A stretch of DNA of 64,000 nt, taken from positions 23,073 to 87,072 of the forward strand of contig JAKSVQ010000003.1 in assembly GCA_024407855.1 (NCBI GenBank), written 5' to 3'. This document shows, one piece after another, positions 22,344 through 33,542 of the stretch. The first letter of the stretch is position 1, and each line of letters starts with the position of its first letter. This stretch comes from Mycoplasmoidaceae bacterium. Lineage in GTDB: Bacteria > Bacillota_I > Bacilli_A > Mycoplasmatales > Mycoplasmoidaceae. The notes below the pieces were generated by a model. The model saw only the letters and a list, made by a program, of their open reading frames with translations, ran no database searches and was not told the DNA's origin. The position numbers and the translations under genes were made by a program.

Positions 22344-23297
22344 TTCTTCAGGAACAACGATTCCTTTTTCAAGTTTGATTTCTTTGAATCGGTTGATATC
22401 AAAACCAAATCCATAAGTATCAATACATTGATATGTTGGGTTTGCTTGTGGAGCAGTTTCTAAATATGTATCAACTGTTTTTAATGCTTCTTCTTTTGAA
22501 GAGAACTTAGAACCCATAATTAAAGTATTTGCACCATAGATTTCACGAGCAACCTTTGCATTGTCGGGAATCATACAAACACAAGCACGGATACCTTTAA
22601 ATTTATTTAAAGTGTTAGCCATACCCATTCCAGTTCAGCAGAATCCAATACCAAAGCTAGCCTCAGGGATGTGCTTTGCCATTGCTAGACCAAACATTGA
22701 ATAGTGAGTTGAATCTAATGAATTAGTTCCAACGTCAATTACTTTGTAACCTTTGGCTGTTAAATGTTCTTTTACTGCATCTTTTAATGCACAACCAGCA
22801 TGGTCAGAACCAACAACAACGGTTTTATTACCAGAAGCATAGCTTAATGCTTTATCAGTTGGAACAAATGGGGCATGAACCATTTGTAATCTTGTGACAT
22901 GTCTTCCTGCTTCAAATTCTGATACACAGAAAGCATTAATAATGTTATTAAGTCTTTCTGGTTGAATTCTTTTCATTGGGATGATACAAACCTTAGAGTT
23001 GTTGTGAGCACGAATAAGGTTTGCACTATATTCGTCAAAAGCTGATGTGGCAACTAAACCTTTTTGTTTAGAAATAAACAAGAATGGTCCATATGCATAA
23101 TCATCAATGATAATGAAACGACGAAATTTTCCATGAGTTCAATCAGCATAAGCTTGTTTGAAGATTTCATGTCAATTTTGATCATTATAATAAGTGATTA
23201 AATCTTGACTTTCAGCAAGATTTGCATTAGCTTTGACTACGGGCAAAATATTATATATTTTGTCTAAATTTTCTTTTATTAATACTTTAATTTTCAT
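22335..23297 (-). CDS. RpiB/LacA-type sugar-phosphate isomerase, internally duplicated
   Basis: 320 residues, about twice the usual RpiB. The C-terminal half (from ~140) is a recognisable RpiB: VVVGSDHAGCALKDAVKEHL, VIDVGTNS, GIGFCWTGMGMANTLNK, ANTLIMGSK. It would interconvert ribose-5-P and ribulose-5-P. The N-terminal half keeps only the distal signatures (LIRAHNNSKVCIIPMKR and FEAGRHVTRL) and lost the GSDHAG entry motif. Because RpiB dimers share active sites, the fused halves may form one intact site. Divergent from the helicase gene over 46 bp. Confidence 0.85.
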
Positions 23298-23343
23298 ATA
23301 TATTGATTATATTAAATAAGAGTGAAAAACACAAAAATACACA

Positions 23344-26300
23344 ATGATATCTAAAGTCTTACAAGAAAAACGTAAAAACCTCCTTGAATTAAATAAAAAC
23401 AGTCTTGAGATGTTTTTATCCAAAGGTTTTATCAACATTTTGCAATTTGTTGATCGAGAACAATTAATTAATTTTGCCCAAGATCCTAACACATTTGAAA
23501 TCAAAATTGATTTACAAATCATCTTAGATGCAACAACTGGAGTTTTAAACAGTTGCCAAACTAACTATGATTTAAAAGCTAAGATTGAAGAATTAAAACT
23601 TGACTATGATACAAGTAAAATTGACACACAAAATGGCACACAAGCACAAAGAATATCTATTATTAACACAATAACAAAAGATATTGTTAGTGAATTTAAA
23701 GAAATTCATAAGATGTGTAAATTAGCGACTGATGAGTTCTATGACTCAGGCAAATGATGTTTATGATTATGCTTTGGTATTCTAGAAACATCATTAACTT
23801 CAGTTATTGGTTCAGATAAGCTAAATGTTCGTGCCCCATTATTAGCTTTACCAGTTGCAGTTAAGAAAATATCTGATAGCGGCTACACTCTTTATAAAAG
23901 AGAGAAAGAATTCAATAGTAATGAAATCCTTCGTATCTTCTTAAAAGATAAACTTAACATTAACTATATTGAGCAACAAGACTTAGAACAATTAACTTCG
24001 ATTGAACAAACATTGCAAAACATTGCAACAAAGTTGCCTAACTGCACATTTAATAATAATGTCCATACATTAACAACTGTTAAGAAAGCTGACTACAAAG
24101 CTTTAGATTCATCTAAGATTGACAATGTTTGTGTCATTGCTTCTATTGACCCAGTTGGTGGAAAGATGTTGGAAGACTATGACCACATCCTTGCTACTGA
24201 TTATCAATTCCCACAAGAAAATTTAATGTTCACTAATCATGGATTAGATAAACTTATTTATGAAAACGATAACATCCATGAACTTGGGAGATTATTGAAT
24301 GTTAATCAAAAGAAAGCTGTTGTTGCTAGTTTAAAAACTAACACATTAATATATGGACCACCAGGAACTGGTAAGTCTGAAGTTGTTACAAGCATTATTG
24401 CTAATAACATTAGTCAAGGCTTCAATGTTTTGATTTCTTCTGAAAAGAAAGCAGCTCTTGACGTAATTATTGATCGTTTAGACGCATTAAAAGCGATCAC
24501 TATCTCAATTAACCCAGAAGACATTGATGCATTCTATGACCGTTTAATTAGTTTAAATGAAGAAATTGTCAATGCTAACCAAATAACATATACAACCGAC
24601 AAACCTTCATATCTAACATTATGTAATTATGTTAAGAGTTTATTAGACATCGCTAACGATCAAGCAAAATCAGCCGCATTAAAACAATTGCAAGCTAAGC
24701 AAGAAACACAAACGCAAACAAGCAGCAAGACTATTATCGAAAGCATGCTTAACAAAATCAACTCAAGTAAATGACAAGTTCAAGATTTTGTTAAACAAGT
24801 TTATGCTTTCCACCATGTTGCTAAGACGATCACAAAATATTACCCACTAACTTCGTTAATGACTCATGTCTTTAAAGTTGAAGAAGTTGAAAAAGTATTA
24901 AATGCAATAAATAAAACTGAAAATGTTAACCGCAAGTTCTCAATTATGGATAACTTTATTAAAATTAATAAAGCTCGTTCAAACTTGATACCAAGAAAAG
25001 TTGATTCAGCCCAAATCGCTCAACTTGATGATTTAATGACTGCCTTAATATATATTAAGGATAATGGTTCAATCCCATTCTTCATTAATTATCAAGAATG
25101 ACAAGATGTGTTAGAACACAATAGTCCTGAAAGCCTAACTTCACAACTTGATATTAGCAAAACTCAAAATGAAGAAACGTTTGTTTCGTTATTTGATAAT
25201 ATCAACAGTGGTAAATTACTTCACTCCTATTTAAATGATTATTGAACTAACAGTTTGAATAAAGCTGCCACTGCAGCTAAACTTATTAAAGATAAATATC
25301 TTTGAGAGCTAAAACAAAAGTTCATTAATGATGCTTCAATGCAAGCAAAATGAATTGAAATGATTAAAAAAGCTCACTTGCCAACTAAGATTAACGTGGC
25401 GCGTTTCATCAAAGAATATTATTCAATATTAAGATTTGTCTTCCCAATTTGAATCTTATCACCTGATAATGTTGCAAACTATATTCCATTAAATGAACAT
25501 GAGTTTGCTGTCGGCATCTTTGATGAAGCCAGCCAGATGCGAGTGGAACGATCAATTCCTTTAATCTATCGTTGTACACGCTCAATTGTTTCTGGTGATG
25601 ACAAACAACTACGACCTAGTCGTTTCTTTGCCGCTAACATCTCAATTGATACTGAAGAATTAACTTCCGAAGAAGAATTAGATAACGTTGAATCATTGCT
25701 TGATAAAGCAAAGATTGCTAACTGATCAAGTTTTACATTATCTAACCACTATCGTTCAAATAGTGAAGAACTTATTAACTTTAGTAATAAATATATTTAT
25801 GACAACAAACTTCTTTGTATTACAAAAAATGGTAGCATTAATGCAAAACCAGTCGAAGTAGTACAAATGCCAGAAACTACTGTTTACGACCGTAGCACTA
25901 ACACTAACCCTGATGAAGCAAAGAAGGTTGTTGACATTGTCAAATCTTCAGAACAATATAAAAAGATTGTTATTATTACCTTTAACCAAAAACAAGCTGA
26001 TCTAATTGAACAGATGTGCTTCCAATTCCCATTTTTAACTGCAAGGTTAGAAGCTGATACTATTCGTATCCGTTCAATTGAAAATGTCCAAGGTGATGAA
26101 GCAGACCTAGTTGTTATCTCAACAACTTTTGGTACAGATGCCGCAGGAAAGTTTATTCAAAACTTTGGTCCAGTTGGACAAGCTGGTGGTAAAAACCGTA
26201 TCAATGTTATGGTCACAAGAGCAAAAGAAAAGATGATTGTGGTTAAATCATTCAAGTCTGATGCCATCACATCAACTAATAATGAAAACCTTTACATCTT

Positions 26301-26694
26301 AAAGATGTTCTTGTTCTATATTGAAAACTTACAAGAAAACAAAAACATTATTACTGGTGAAGCAGCTCAAGGCTTAGACAAACCAATTACCCAAACAGTT
26401 GCTTTGCAACTAACTAACCTATTACCAACATTAGAGATTAAAACTAATTATGGTATTGGTTCACATAGTTTCAATGTGGCGATCTTAAATCAAGGCAAGG
26501 TTGAATTGTTAATCATGATTGATGATAACAATGACTTCAAAGCAAAACAAGATCCAAATCAATGAATTGATTCATTCGATCAACAAAAATATTATGTTGA
26601 CCGTGGTTATAAAGTTTTACGATTCAATGAAATTGAATGATCATTTGCTAAACAGCAAATTATTGATAAGATAAGATTGTTATTAAATAAATAG
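23344..26694 (+). CDS. DUF4011 / superfamily 1 helicase / Vsr-like nuclease protein
   Basis: 1116 residues; it resembles the large helicase-like proteins found in mycoplasmas such as MG140 of M. genitalium. A DUF4011-like block near 138-185 (CLWLCFGILETSL then RAPLLALPVAVKK) is followed by Walker A GPPGTGKSEVVTS (~338), motif II FDEAS (~726), the motif III region SGDDKQLRPSRF, SNHYRSNSEELINFS and motif VI NVMVTRAKEKM. The C-terminal ~80 residues (VELLIMIDDNND ... RGYKVLRFNEIEW) look like a Vsr/MTES_1575-type nuclease domain; this last call is inference. Role unknown: repair or defence. At least eight UGA Trp codons. Confidence 0.85.
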
Positions 26695-26710
26695 TTGTGC
26701 AATCAAAAAC

Positions 26711-26738
26711 AAAAAGAAGCCCGGCCGAGCTTCTTTTT
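26711..26738. terminator. Bidirectional terminator, helicase and tuf
   Basis: AAAAAGAAGC / GCTTCTTTTT with loop CCGGCCGA. It is the GC-richest loop nearby and serves two convergent genes. Confidence 0.9.
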
Positions 26739-26758
26739 ATAAAATATTTGAAGAAAAA

Positions 26759-27943
26759 TTAAGCAATAATTTCAATAACGTTACCAGCACCTACTGTATG
26801 GCCACCTTCTCGAATAGAGAATTTTGAACCTTTTTCAATTGCTACTGGAGCAATTAATTCAACAGTAATTTCTGCGTTATCACCAGGCATGATCATGTCT
26901 ACGCCTTGTGCTAGTTCGATAGAACCTGTAACGTCAGTTGTTCTAAAGTAGAATTGAGGTCTGTAACCTTGATGGAATGCAGTGTGACGTCCACCTTCTT
27001 CTTTCTTTAGAGCATAAATTTGAGCTTTAAATTTCTTGTATGGTTTAATTGAACCAGTCTTAGCAAGAACTTGACCACGTTCTACATCTTCACGGTTTAC
27101 ACCACGAAGTAAGATACCAGCGTTGTCACCAGCCATAGCTGAGTCTAGAGTTTTTCTAAACATTTCAATACCAGTTACAACAACTTTTCTTGTTGGTCTT
27201 AAACCTACGATTTCAACTTCGTCGTTTATCTTAATTTCACCACGTTCAACACGTCCTGTTACAACAGTACCACGACCTGTAATAGTGAAAATGTCTTCGA
27301 TAGGTAATAAGAATGGTTTGTCAGTTTCTCTTACTGGGTCAGGAATGTATGAGTCAACAGCATCCATTAATTCTTGGATCTTAGCTTCTCATTCAGGTTT
27401 ACCTTGTAAAGCACCTAAAGCTGATCCAAAGATCATTGGAACATTGTCACCATCAAATCCATAACTAGATAGTAAGTCTCTGATGTCCATTTCAACTAGT
27501 TCTTTAACTTCGTTGTCAGTTACAACGTCACATTTGTTAACAAAGACAACGATTTTTGGAACACCTACTTGTCTTGCAAGTAAGATGTGTTCTCTTGTTT
27601 GAGGCATTGCACCATCTGAAGCAGCTACAACTAGAATAGCACCGTCCATTTGTGCAGCACCAGTGATCATGTTTTTAACATAGTCAGCGTGTCCTGGACA
27701 GTCAACGTGTGCATAGTGTCTTTTAGCTGTTTGGTATTCTACGTGTGATGTATTAATAGTAATACCACGAGCTTTTTCTTCTGGCGCACTATCGATTTGT
27801 GCGTAGTCTTTCTTTTCAGCTAAACCACTTTTTGCTAAATATGTACAAATAGCAGCAGTTAATGTTGTTTTACCGTGGTCAATGTGACCAATAGTACCAA
27901 TGTTAACGTGTGGTTTAGTACGATCGACTTTTCCGATTGCCAT
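26759..27943 (-). CDS. tuf: Elongation factor Tu
   Basis: 394 residues, typical length. GTP-binding motifs: GHIDHGKT (residues 19-26), [15 protein letters not shown] and SALGALQG. Domain II starts near 205. It delivers aminoacyl-tRNA to the ribosome. SD AAGGAG precedes ATG 27943, with a -10 TATAAT on the minus strand at 27982-27987. One UGA Trp lies at the 27386 region (EAKIQELM part). Confidence 0.98.
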
Positions 27944-28048
27944 ATTACATTTTTCTCCTTAATTTTTTAATATGTATATTTATTATATAGAGAAATCACT
28001 TTTTTACATAGAAAAATATTAATAATTAATTTTTGATGTTTTAAGAGT

Positions 28049-28080
28049 AATATAAAAATTTATATATAAATTTTTATATT
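28049..28080. repeat. 32-bp perfect AT-only palindrome
   Basis: The sequence equals its own reverse complement across 28049-28080 (half-site AATATAAAAATTTATA). It ends 6 bp before the -10 box at 28087-28092, occupying the -35 region of the small transcript. It could be an operator, a cruciform or chance AT sequence. Confidence 0.6.
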
Positions 28081-28086
28081 ATATTG

Positions 28087-28180
28087 TATAATAGTAAAGA
28101 TCGAATCATTCTATCCCTTAATGGGTAACATTTTGTTATCCTTCTATGACAACATTTGTTGCCCATAGAAAGGAATAGAT
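28087..28180 (+). promoter_or_regulatory. Promoter and structured leader of the 23-residue peptide gene
   Basis: -10 TATAAT at 28087-28092. The leader can form hairpin 1, GGGTAACA (28123-28130) with TGTTATCC (28134-28141), and hairpin 2, CTATG..CAAC (28144-28153) with GTTG..CATAG (28158-28168). Alternatively ATGGGTAACA (28121-28130) pairs with TGTTGCCCAT (28157-28166), ten pairs including one G-U. The two states exclude each other. SD AGGAA (28171-28175) follows directly. Confidence 0.65.
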
Positions 28181-28252
28181 ATGCGTTCAATCCCAGTACT
28201 TAGCTGCGTTATCGTCATGTTATTATTAGTTTATCTAATTGGCATCACATAA
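28181..28252 (+). CDS. 23-residue hydrophobic membrane peptide
   Basis: ATG to TAA encodes MRSIPVLSCVIVMLLLV followed by YLIGIT: a single predicted membrane helix with a basic start. It has its own promoter, a good SD (AGGAA, 5-nt spacing), a structured leader and a strong terminator 32 nt downstream, so an independent transcript of about 210-215 nt is likely. No homologue is recognised. It could be a small membrane regulator or a type I toxin-like peptide, or the transcript may be a regulatory RNA with an incidental ORF. Confidence 0.55.
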   Translation: MRSIPVLSCVIVMLLLVYLIGIT

Positions 28253-28283
28253 CGAAAATAAGACGCCAATTAAAATTGGTAAG

Positions 28284-28315
28284 AAAAAGAGACAGCTTCA
28301 ACTGTCTCTTTTTAT
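28284..28315 (+). terminator. Terminator of the small peptide transcript
   Basis: 12-bp perfect stem AAAAAGAGACAG / CTGTCTCTTTTT with loop CTTCAA, then TATTT. Confidence 0.9.
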
Positions 28316-28360
28316 TTCGGAATACTAATGTATTCAATCCTCAATCATTATATATTATTT

Positions 28361-28460
28361 TTAACTGCCAAATGGATAAACTGAAATCTTTTTTCGTTTT
28401 TGTATCAATACCTAATTCATATTTCTTGTTATGTTTTAGATTATTTGAAATAATTTCATT
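28361..28460 (-). pseudogene. Duplicated fragment of the clpB 3' end
   Basis: About 100 bp match the last ~100 bp of clpB (29665-29763) at roughly 93% in the same orientation, including the stop codon. A one-base insertion (AAAAAACG versus AAAACT on opposite reading) breaks the ClpB frame, so it is not functional. Together with the genuine end it flanks the lipoprotein gene 28490-29650, suggesting that gene arrived through a duplication/insertion next to clpB. Confidence 0.85.
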
Positions 28461-28489
28461 TTGTTAAAATGATATTGAGGTAAGAAACA

Positions 28490-29650
28490 ATGAAGAAAAC
28501 AAAATTATTATTTCCAATACTGGGTGTGCCAGCATTAATGGCAACATTAATCCCCGCTGTGGTTTCATGTAACCCAACACCAGTTGATCCAACTGATGAT
28601 GAAAAAGTTATTATGCCTGATGTTGGAACACAAGAAGCACAATATGTGTATGATGAAGAAGTAGGTTCACCATATTCATATATTACAATTACTGGTTTTA
28701 AATGAATAAACCCAAAACACACTTTTGATGATTTATATGCTGAAGCCGAAGCATGGGGTTCAACACTTCCTACTGAAATCGTTCAAAATGAAGATCTTTC
28801 TACTTTTGATGTTAAGATTTACCTTTATGGGGACAATAACCAATTCAGGTCTGGAACAAAACTAGATATTGATTTATCAATATGAGTTTATAACGAAGAA
28901 AGTGAAGATATTCAAATATCTGAAAATAAAACATATTCGATGATGTTAAATGAGAAAATAATGTTGCTTGATACAAATTATGTTCCAAACGCAATGGTAG
29001 AATCTACTGGTAGAGTAGAAGCACATTTATTAATATTAAATGGGCAATATGAATTGACAGAGGTCACAAATACAAAAGTTGATGCCCTACCATCTAAATA
29101 TGGTGACATAACTGTTGAAGCTGGGTATATTGATGAATCCGAAGGTTTTTATTATGATATAGTTGTACCATTTAATTTTTCGACCTATGTCACTGATTAC
29201 GATGAAGGTTTCACTACAAGTGTACATGTTGAGTGCTCGAAAGAAGACAATGGCACATGCACAATTAATGCTTCAGCTAAATCACTTACAACACCTGTAC
29301 TTGATTTTAACGCACCTGAAAACATCATCTTAAGTACAAATGATGGGGTTGTATATGAAGGCGAACTAGAAGCCGGCACTTATGAGTGGGTTAATCCTGA
29401 AACTGAAGGTCAAACAGCTGGTGATCTCACATGAACGCCTAATTTGTCTGAACATAGCGAATGTATCCAGTCAATTGAAGTTTCTCCTTCATCTACCACT
29501 ACGGGAGCGATTCATTTCAAGTTCACATTTATTGAGGAACCTGCACCTGGTGCGGAATATGATATAGTCTTTTATATTTCATACAAAAATATCAAAGCTA
29601 ATCTTATTTACATTCCATTGACTTTTATAATCAATAACCAAAAGAGGTAA
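28490..29650 (+). CDS. Surface lipoprotein (uncharacterised)
   Basis: 386 residues. Lipobox AVVSC with C27, followed by an acidic, Thr/Pro-containing region. No family recognised; the body is beta-rich and acidic (for example TDYDEGFTTSVHVECS) with a few UGA Trp codons. SD GAGGT about 10 nt before ATG 28490. It is convergent with clpB and lies between the two copies of the clpB 3' end, suggesting recent insertion. Confidence 0.85.
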
Positions 29651-29664
29651 AACCTCTTTTTTTA
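29640..29664. terminator. Bidirectional terminator, lipoprotein and clpB
   Basis: AAAAGAGGT / ACCTCTTTT around AAA, then TTTATT. It overlaps the lipoprotein stop and lies directly before the clpB stop. Confidence 0.88.
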
Positions 29665-31800
29665 TTAACTTCCAAATGTATAAACTGAAATCTTTTTAGT
29701 TTTAGTATCAATACCTAATTCATATTTCTTGTTATGTTTTAGATTATTTGAAATAATTTCATTAGCTAAAACATTTTCAATGTTTCTTTGAATAAAGCGT
29801 TTGATTGGTCTTGCTCCAAAGGCTGGATCATAAGCTTCTTTAGCAACTCATTCAATAATCTTTTTATCAAAATGAATATTGTATTCTTGTTCCAAAAGTC
29901 TCTTTGAGACTTCATCTAATTGAGTCTTAACAATTTCTTTAATGTTGTCTTGGCTTAATGCATTAAAGACAATTAATTCATCAATTCGGTTAATAAATTC
30001 AGGTCTTAGTCTTAGCTTGATTTCATCAAGAACTTTCTTTTTATCACCATCTAGAACATGTTGACCGCCAATGTTTGATGTCATGATGATAATAGTATTT
30101 TTAAAGTTAACATAACGACCATGACTATCTTTTAGTTGACCATCATCTAATACTTGTAATAAAATGTTTAATACGTCAACATGGGCTTTTTCGATTTCAT
30201 CGAATAAGACAACTGAGTATGGTTTAGTTCTTACCGCATCAGTTAGTAAACCGCCTTGTTCATAACCAATATAACCAGCTGGAGCACCAATTAGTTTGCT
30301 AACTGTATGTTTTTCCATATATTCAGACATATCAAATCTAATCATTTGTTTTTCTGAATCAAACATATTTAAAGCTAATGCTTTAGCTAGTTGTGTCTTT
30401 CCTACACCAGTTGGACCTAAGAATAAGAATGAACCAATTGGACGGTTTGGATCATTAATTCCAGCACGTCCTCTTAAAACAGCATTAGCCACTAATTCAA
30501 CAGCTTCATCTTGTCCTTTAACTGTTTTCTTAATATCATCTGCTAAATTATTTAATTTAGCTTGTTCAGATTGAAGTAGTTTATTTAATGGAATGTTAGT
30601 TGTTTGGGAAATAACTTCAGCCACTTCATTAACTGTAACTGAGTCAGAGAAGTTATGACCAGTAGAGTTCTTTTCAAACTCTTCTTCTAGTTTTTTTAGT
30701 TCTTTTGTATGAGCTGGGATTGAAACATAAAGTAACTTGCTGGCTTTTTCAAATTCACCATCTTGTTGTAATCTTTCAGCCTCAGCTTTTTCATTATCTA
30801 ATTTAGTTTTAAGATCATTGATCTTCTTGTGTTCATCTTTGTTCTTATTTCATTCAGATAATGCTTTATCTTGCACTTTCTTTAAGTCAGCAAGTTGTTT
30901 TTCAATATCTTTTAGATTCTTTTTAGATTTGTCATCTTCTTCTTTGCTTAAAGCAGCTTTAGCTGTTTCAAGATAAATAATTTCACGATTTCTTTTATCA
31001 AGTTCAGGTGGCAATGAATGGAATTGTGTTTTAACCTTAGCAGCAGCTTCATCAATTAAGTCAATGGACTTATCTGGTAGGTATCGATCTGAAATATAAC
31101 GATCAGATAAATTAACTGCAGCAACAAGGGCAGAGTCATGAATCTTAACTTGGTGGAATAATTCTCATCTTTCCTTTAATCCACGCATGATGGTTAAAGC
31201 TTCTTCTTTAGTAGGTTCTACTACTAATACTTTTTGCATTCTACGCTCAAGCGCAGAATCCTTTTCAATATATTGTCGATATTCATTAATAGTTGTGGCA
31301 CCAATAACTTTAATTTCTCCACGAGCCATCATTGGTTTTAAGATGTTAGCCGCATCCATGGTGCTACTTCCAGAGTTTTTACCAGTTCCAACTAATTGGT
31401 GGATCTCGTCAATAAATAATATGATGTTGCCATCAGATTCTTTTACTTGCTTAATAACATTATTAAGACGTTGTTCAAATTGCCCTTGGAAGCTTGCACC
31501 AGCAATTAGACTAGCCATTGATAATTCATATACTTCTTTACCAATTAGATTATTTGGTACATCTTTATTAACTATTCGTTGAGCAAAACCTTCAACTATT
31601 GCAGTTTTGCCAACTCCTGGTTCGCCAATTAATACTGGATTATTCTTTGTCTTTCTTGAAATAATTTCAATTAATCTTCGTATTTCTTTTTCACGACCAA
31701 TAATAGGGTCAACTTTGTTGTCCCTTACATCTTGAGTGATGTTTCTGCCAAATTGTTTTAAGGCATTCTCATCATCTGGTTTTTGATAATTAAATTCCAT
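29665..31800 (-). CDS. clpB: ATP-dependent chaperone ClpB (lacking N domain)
   Basis: 711 residues: it lacks the ~145-residue N-terminal domain and starts just before AAA1, as in several mollicutes. Walker A1 [13 protein letters not shown] (~59), Walker [14 protein letters not shown], a middle coiled-coil domain (~320-430) rich in Lys/Glu, Walker A2 [13 protein letters not shown], and [11 protein letters not shown]. It disaggregates proteins with DnaK. A CIRCE-like operator lies 37 bp upstream. The 3' ~100 bp are duplicated at 28361-28460. Confidence 0.97.
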
Positions 31801-31836
31801 ATTTTATTACCTCACTATTACCATTATACACAAAAA

Positions 31837-31863
31837 TTAGCACTCTCACCAATAAAGTGCTAA
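31837..31863 (-). promoter_or_regulatory. CIRCE-like operator upstream of clpB
   Basis: TTAGCACTC-N9-AAGTGCTAA, one mismatch to the CIRCE consensus bound by the heat-shock repressor HrcA. It lies 37 bp upstream of the clpB start. The same sequence with the same mismatch precedes lon. Confidence 0.9.
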
Positions 31864-31891
31864 TTTATGAAACTTGCTGAAATAAAACTAG

Positions 31892-33307
31892 TTATTTCTT
31901 TGCTTGAGCTTTTTGCTTACTTTTTACTTTATCACTAATAAAGAAACCGAAATAAGTAAAGATTCCAGCTGTCAATGTTATTGACATAATCCGAATAATA
32001 ATTGTAAATGGTAAGGCATTTTTATATGTAAATAAGTGTGTCTTATTTCATAGGATGTCTTGGATTGGATCTAATACTCCTGTTAGTTGGTTATAGCGGT
32101 TAGAGATAACTATATCTTTACCGTCTTGAATACGATATGATGTTGCGCCATCAAAGAAACCACAAATAGTGTCATCAATAATGTATGCTGCATCAATATA
32201 TATGGCATAGCCATATGTTCGTGTATTATAAGTGTTGTATTGTAAACCTAATGTATACATTAGTTTCACACCTTTATATGTTAATGAAATGTTATTAACA
32301 TGGTCATGGCCAAAGACAGATGTGACTTTTGTTTCTTTTGCGATTTCAACTAATGAGTCAAACAATCCAGATTTTTCACCAGTGTCATAACAAATATCTT
32401 CTTGCTTAACTCCATAGTTAAATTGCACATCTGGGCTAGTGCCTCTTTTATCCCATGCTTCTTGCATTTCAATATATGGAATGTGACTAAATGTAAGGAT
32501 TTCTGGTAATTTGCCACTACCACTTTGTCTTGTTGATTCAACTTGGGCGTTGAATCAAGCAACAAAAGCGTCATTTTTCTTCATTAGTGCTTCGCAATCA
32601 AAGAAGAATAATGAACTTAGTATCTTATTATTACTACCTAATACTTCAATAAAGTTAGTACCATAGCCATATGTTGCTGGGTTTGCTTCATCAACAATAG
32701 CTGATCGAGCTAAACAATGAGCTGCTGGATTTCCACCTTCAACAAATATTCCCGATGTTGTATTAAATGCTTGTTTACGACTTGGCCAATATTTATATCC
32801 GACTTTTTCTCATCCTTGGCCATCATGGTTGCCTAGAACAAACGTTCAATATTGATTTCTTTCTTCAAAGAAATTAACAAGTTTTTGTTGTCAAACATTG
32901 TCATTAACAAAATAAATGTTGTCACCACATAAAACAACCAAATCAGGTTTTTCCTTTTTCAAGATTTGGTCTAACACATCAAATACTAATGCATCATTGG
33001 GGGTATCATTATTTAAGTGAAAATCAGACATTGTGATGATTTTAAAATCATCAACAATGTTTCCGCTTTCATCTTCTTTTCAAACTTTCATTGGTTGTCC
33101 TTCTTCTTCAAGAACATGGACTTCACCACTAGTTGTTGGGTTGTTGCCAGTTGGGCCTAAAGCAACCTTTGGATTGAACATTATCTTCATTGCTAGTCAA
33201 AAACCAAACACAATTGTTAGAATTGATAGCAAAACAATTGAAATAATAAATAATGGTCCTTTGGTGCTAAATAGTAGACTATTTGTTTTCTTTGTTTTCT
33301 TCATCAT
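31892..33307 (-). CDS. Membrane-anchored metallophosphoesterase
   Basis: 471 residues. An N-terminal membrane helix (~12-36, FIISIVLLSILTIVFGFW) and a C-terminal one (~438-460) flank a calcineurin-like phosphoesterase domain: MSDFHLN, VVLCGDNIY, LGNHDGQGW, TFSHIPY and FGHDHVN supply the metal ligands. The catalytic part is probably extracellular. Substrate unknown; phosphodiesters, nucleotides or acid-phosphatase-type substrates are possible. ATG 33307 or the adjacent ATG 33304 may be used. A TATAAT box lies 6 nt upstream, so the mRNA is leaderless. Confidence 0.9.
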
Positions 33308-33322
33308 GTTTCAATTATAAAC

Positions 33323-33354
33323 AAAAAACCTAGCTGATTCCGTTCAACTAGGTT
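33323..33354 (-). terminator. Terminator after tRNA-Arg
   Basis: Minus-strand stem AACCTAGTTGA / TCAGCTAGGTT (one G-U pair), loop ACGGAA, then T6. Confidence 0.85.
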
Positions 33355-33359
33355 CTAAA

Positions 33360-33436
33360 TGGCGCGCCAGAGAGGATTCGAACCTCCGACCACGCGCTTA
33401 GAAGGCGCGTACTCTATCCAACTGAGCTACTGGCAC
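33360..33436 (-). tRNA. tRNA-Arg (anticodon UCU)
   Basis: 77 nt with encoded CCA. Acceptor GTGCCAG / CTGGCGC, D arm GCTC..GAGT, anticodon stem CGCGC/GCGCG with loop CTTCTAA giving UCU (AGA/AGG), T arm GGAGG TTCGAAT CCTCT. Confidence 0.95.
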
Positions 33437-33542
33437 AATGTTTATCTATTATAACACATTATGTATCTTGTCATATTATCTTATTAAGTATTTATCACTT
33501 TTATACTTTATAATTTAATCACTTGTAAAAGAGGTAAACAAA

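Noticed and set aside
28276..28467. 63-codon plus-strand frame after the small peptide gene
   Set aside because: It covers the terminator and the clpB-derived fragment on the other strand.
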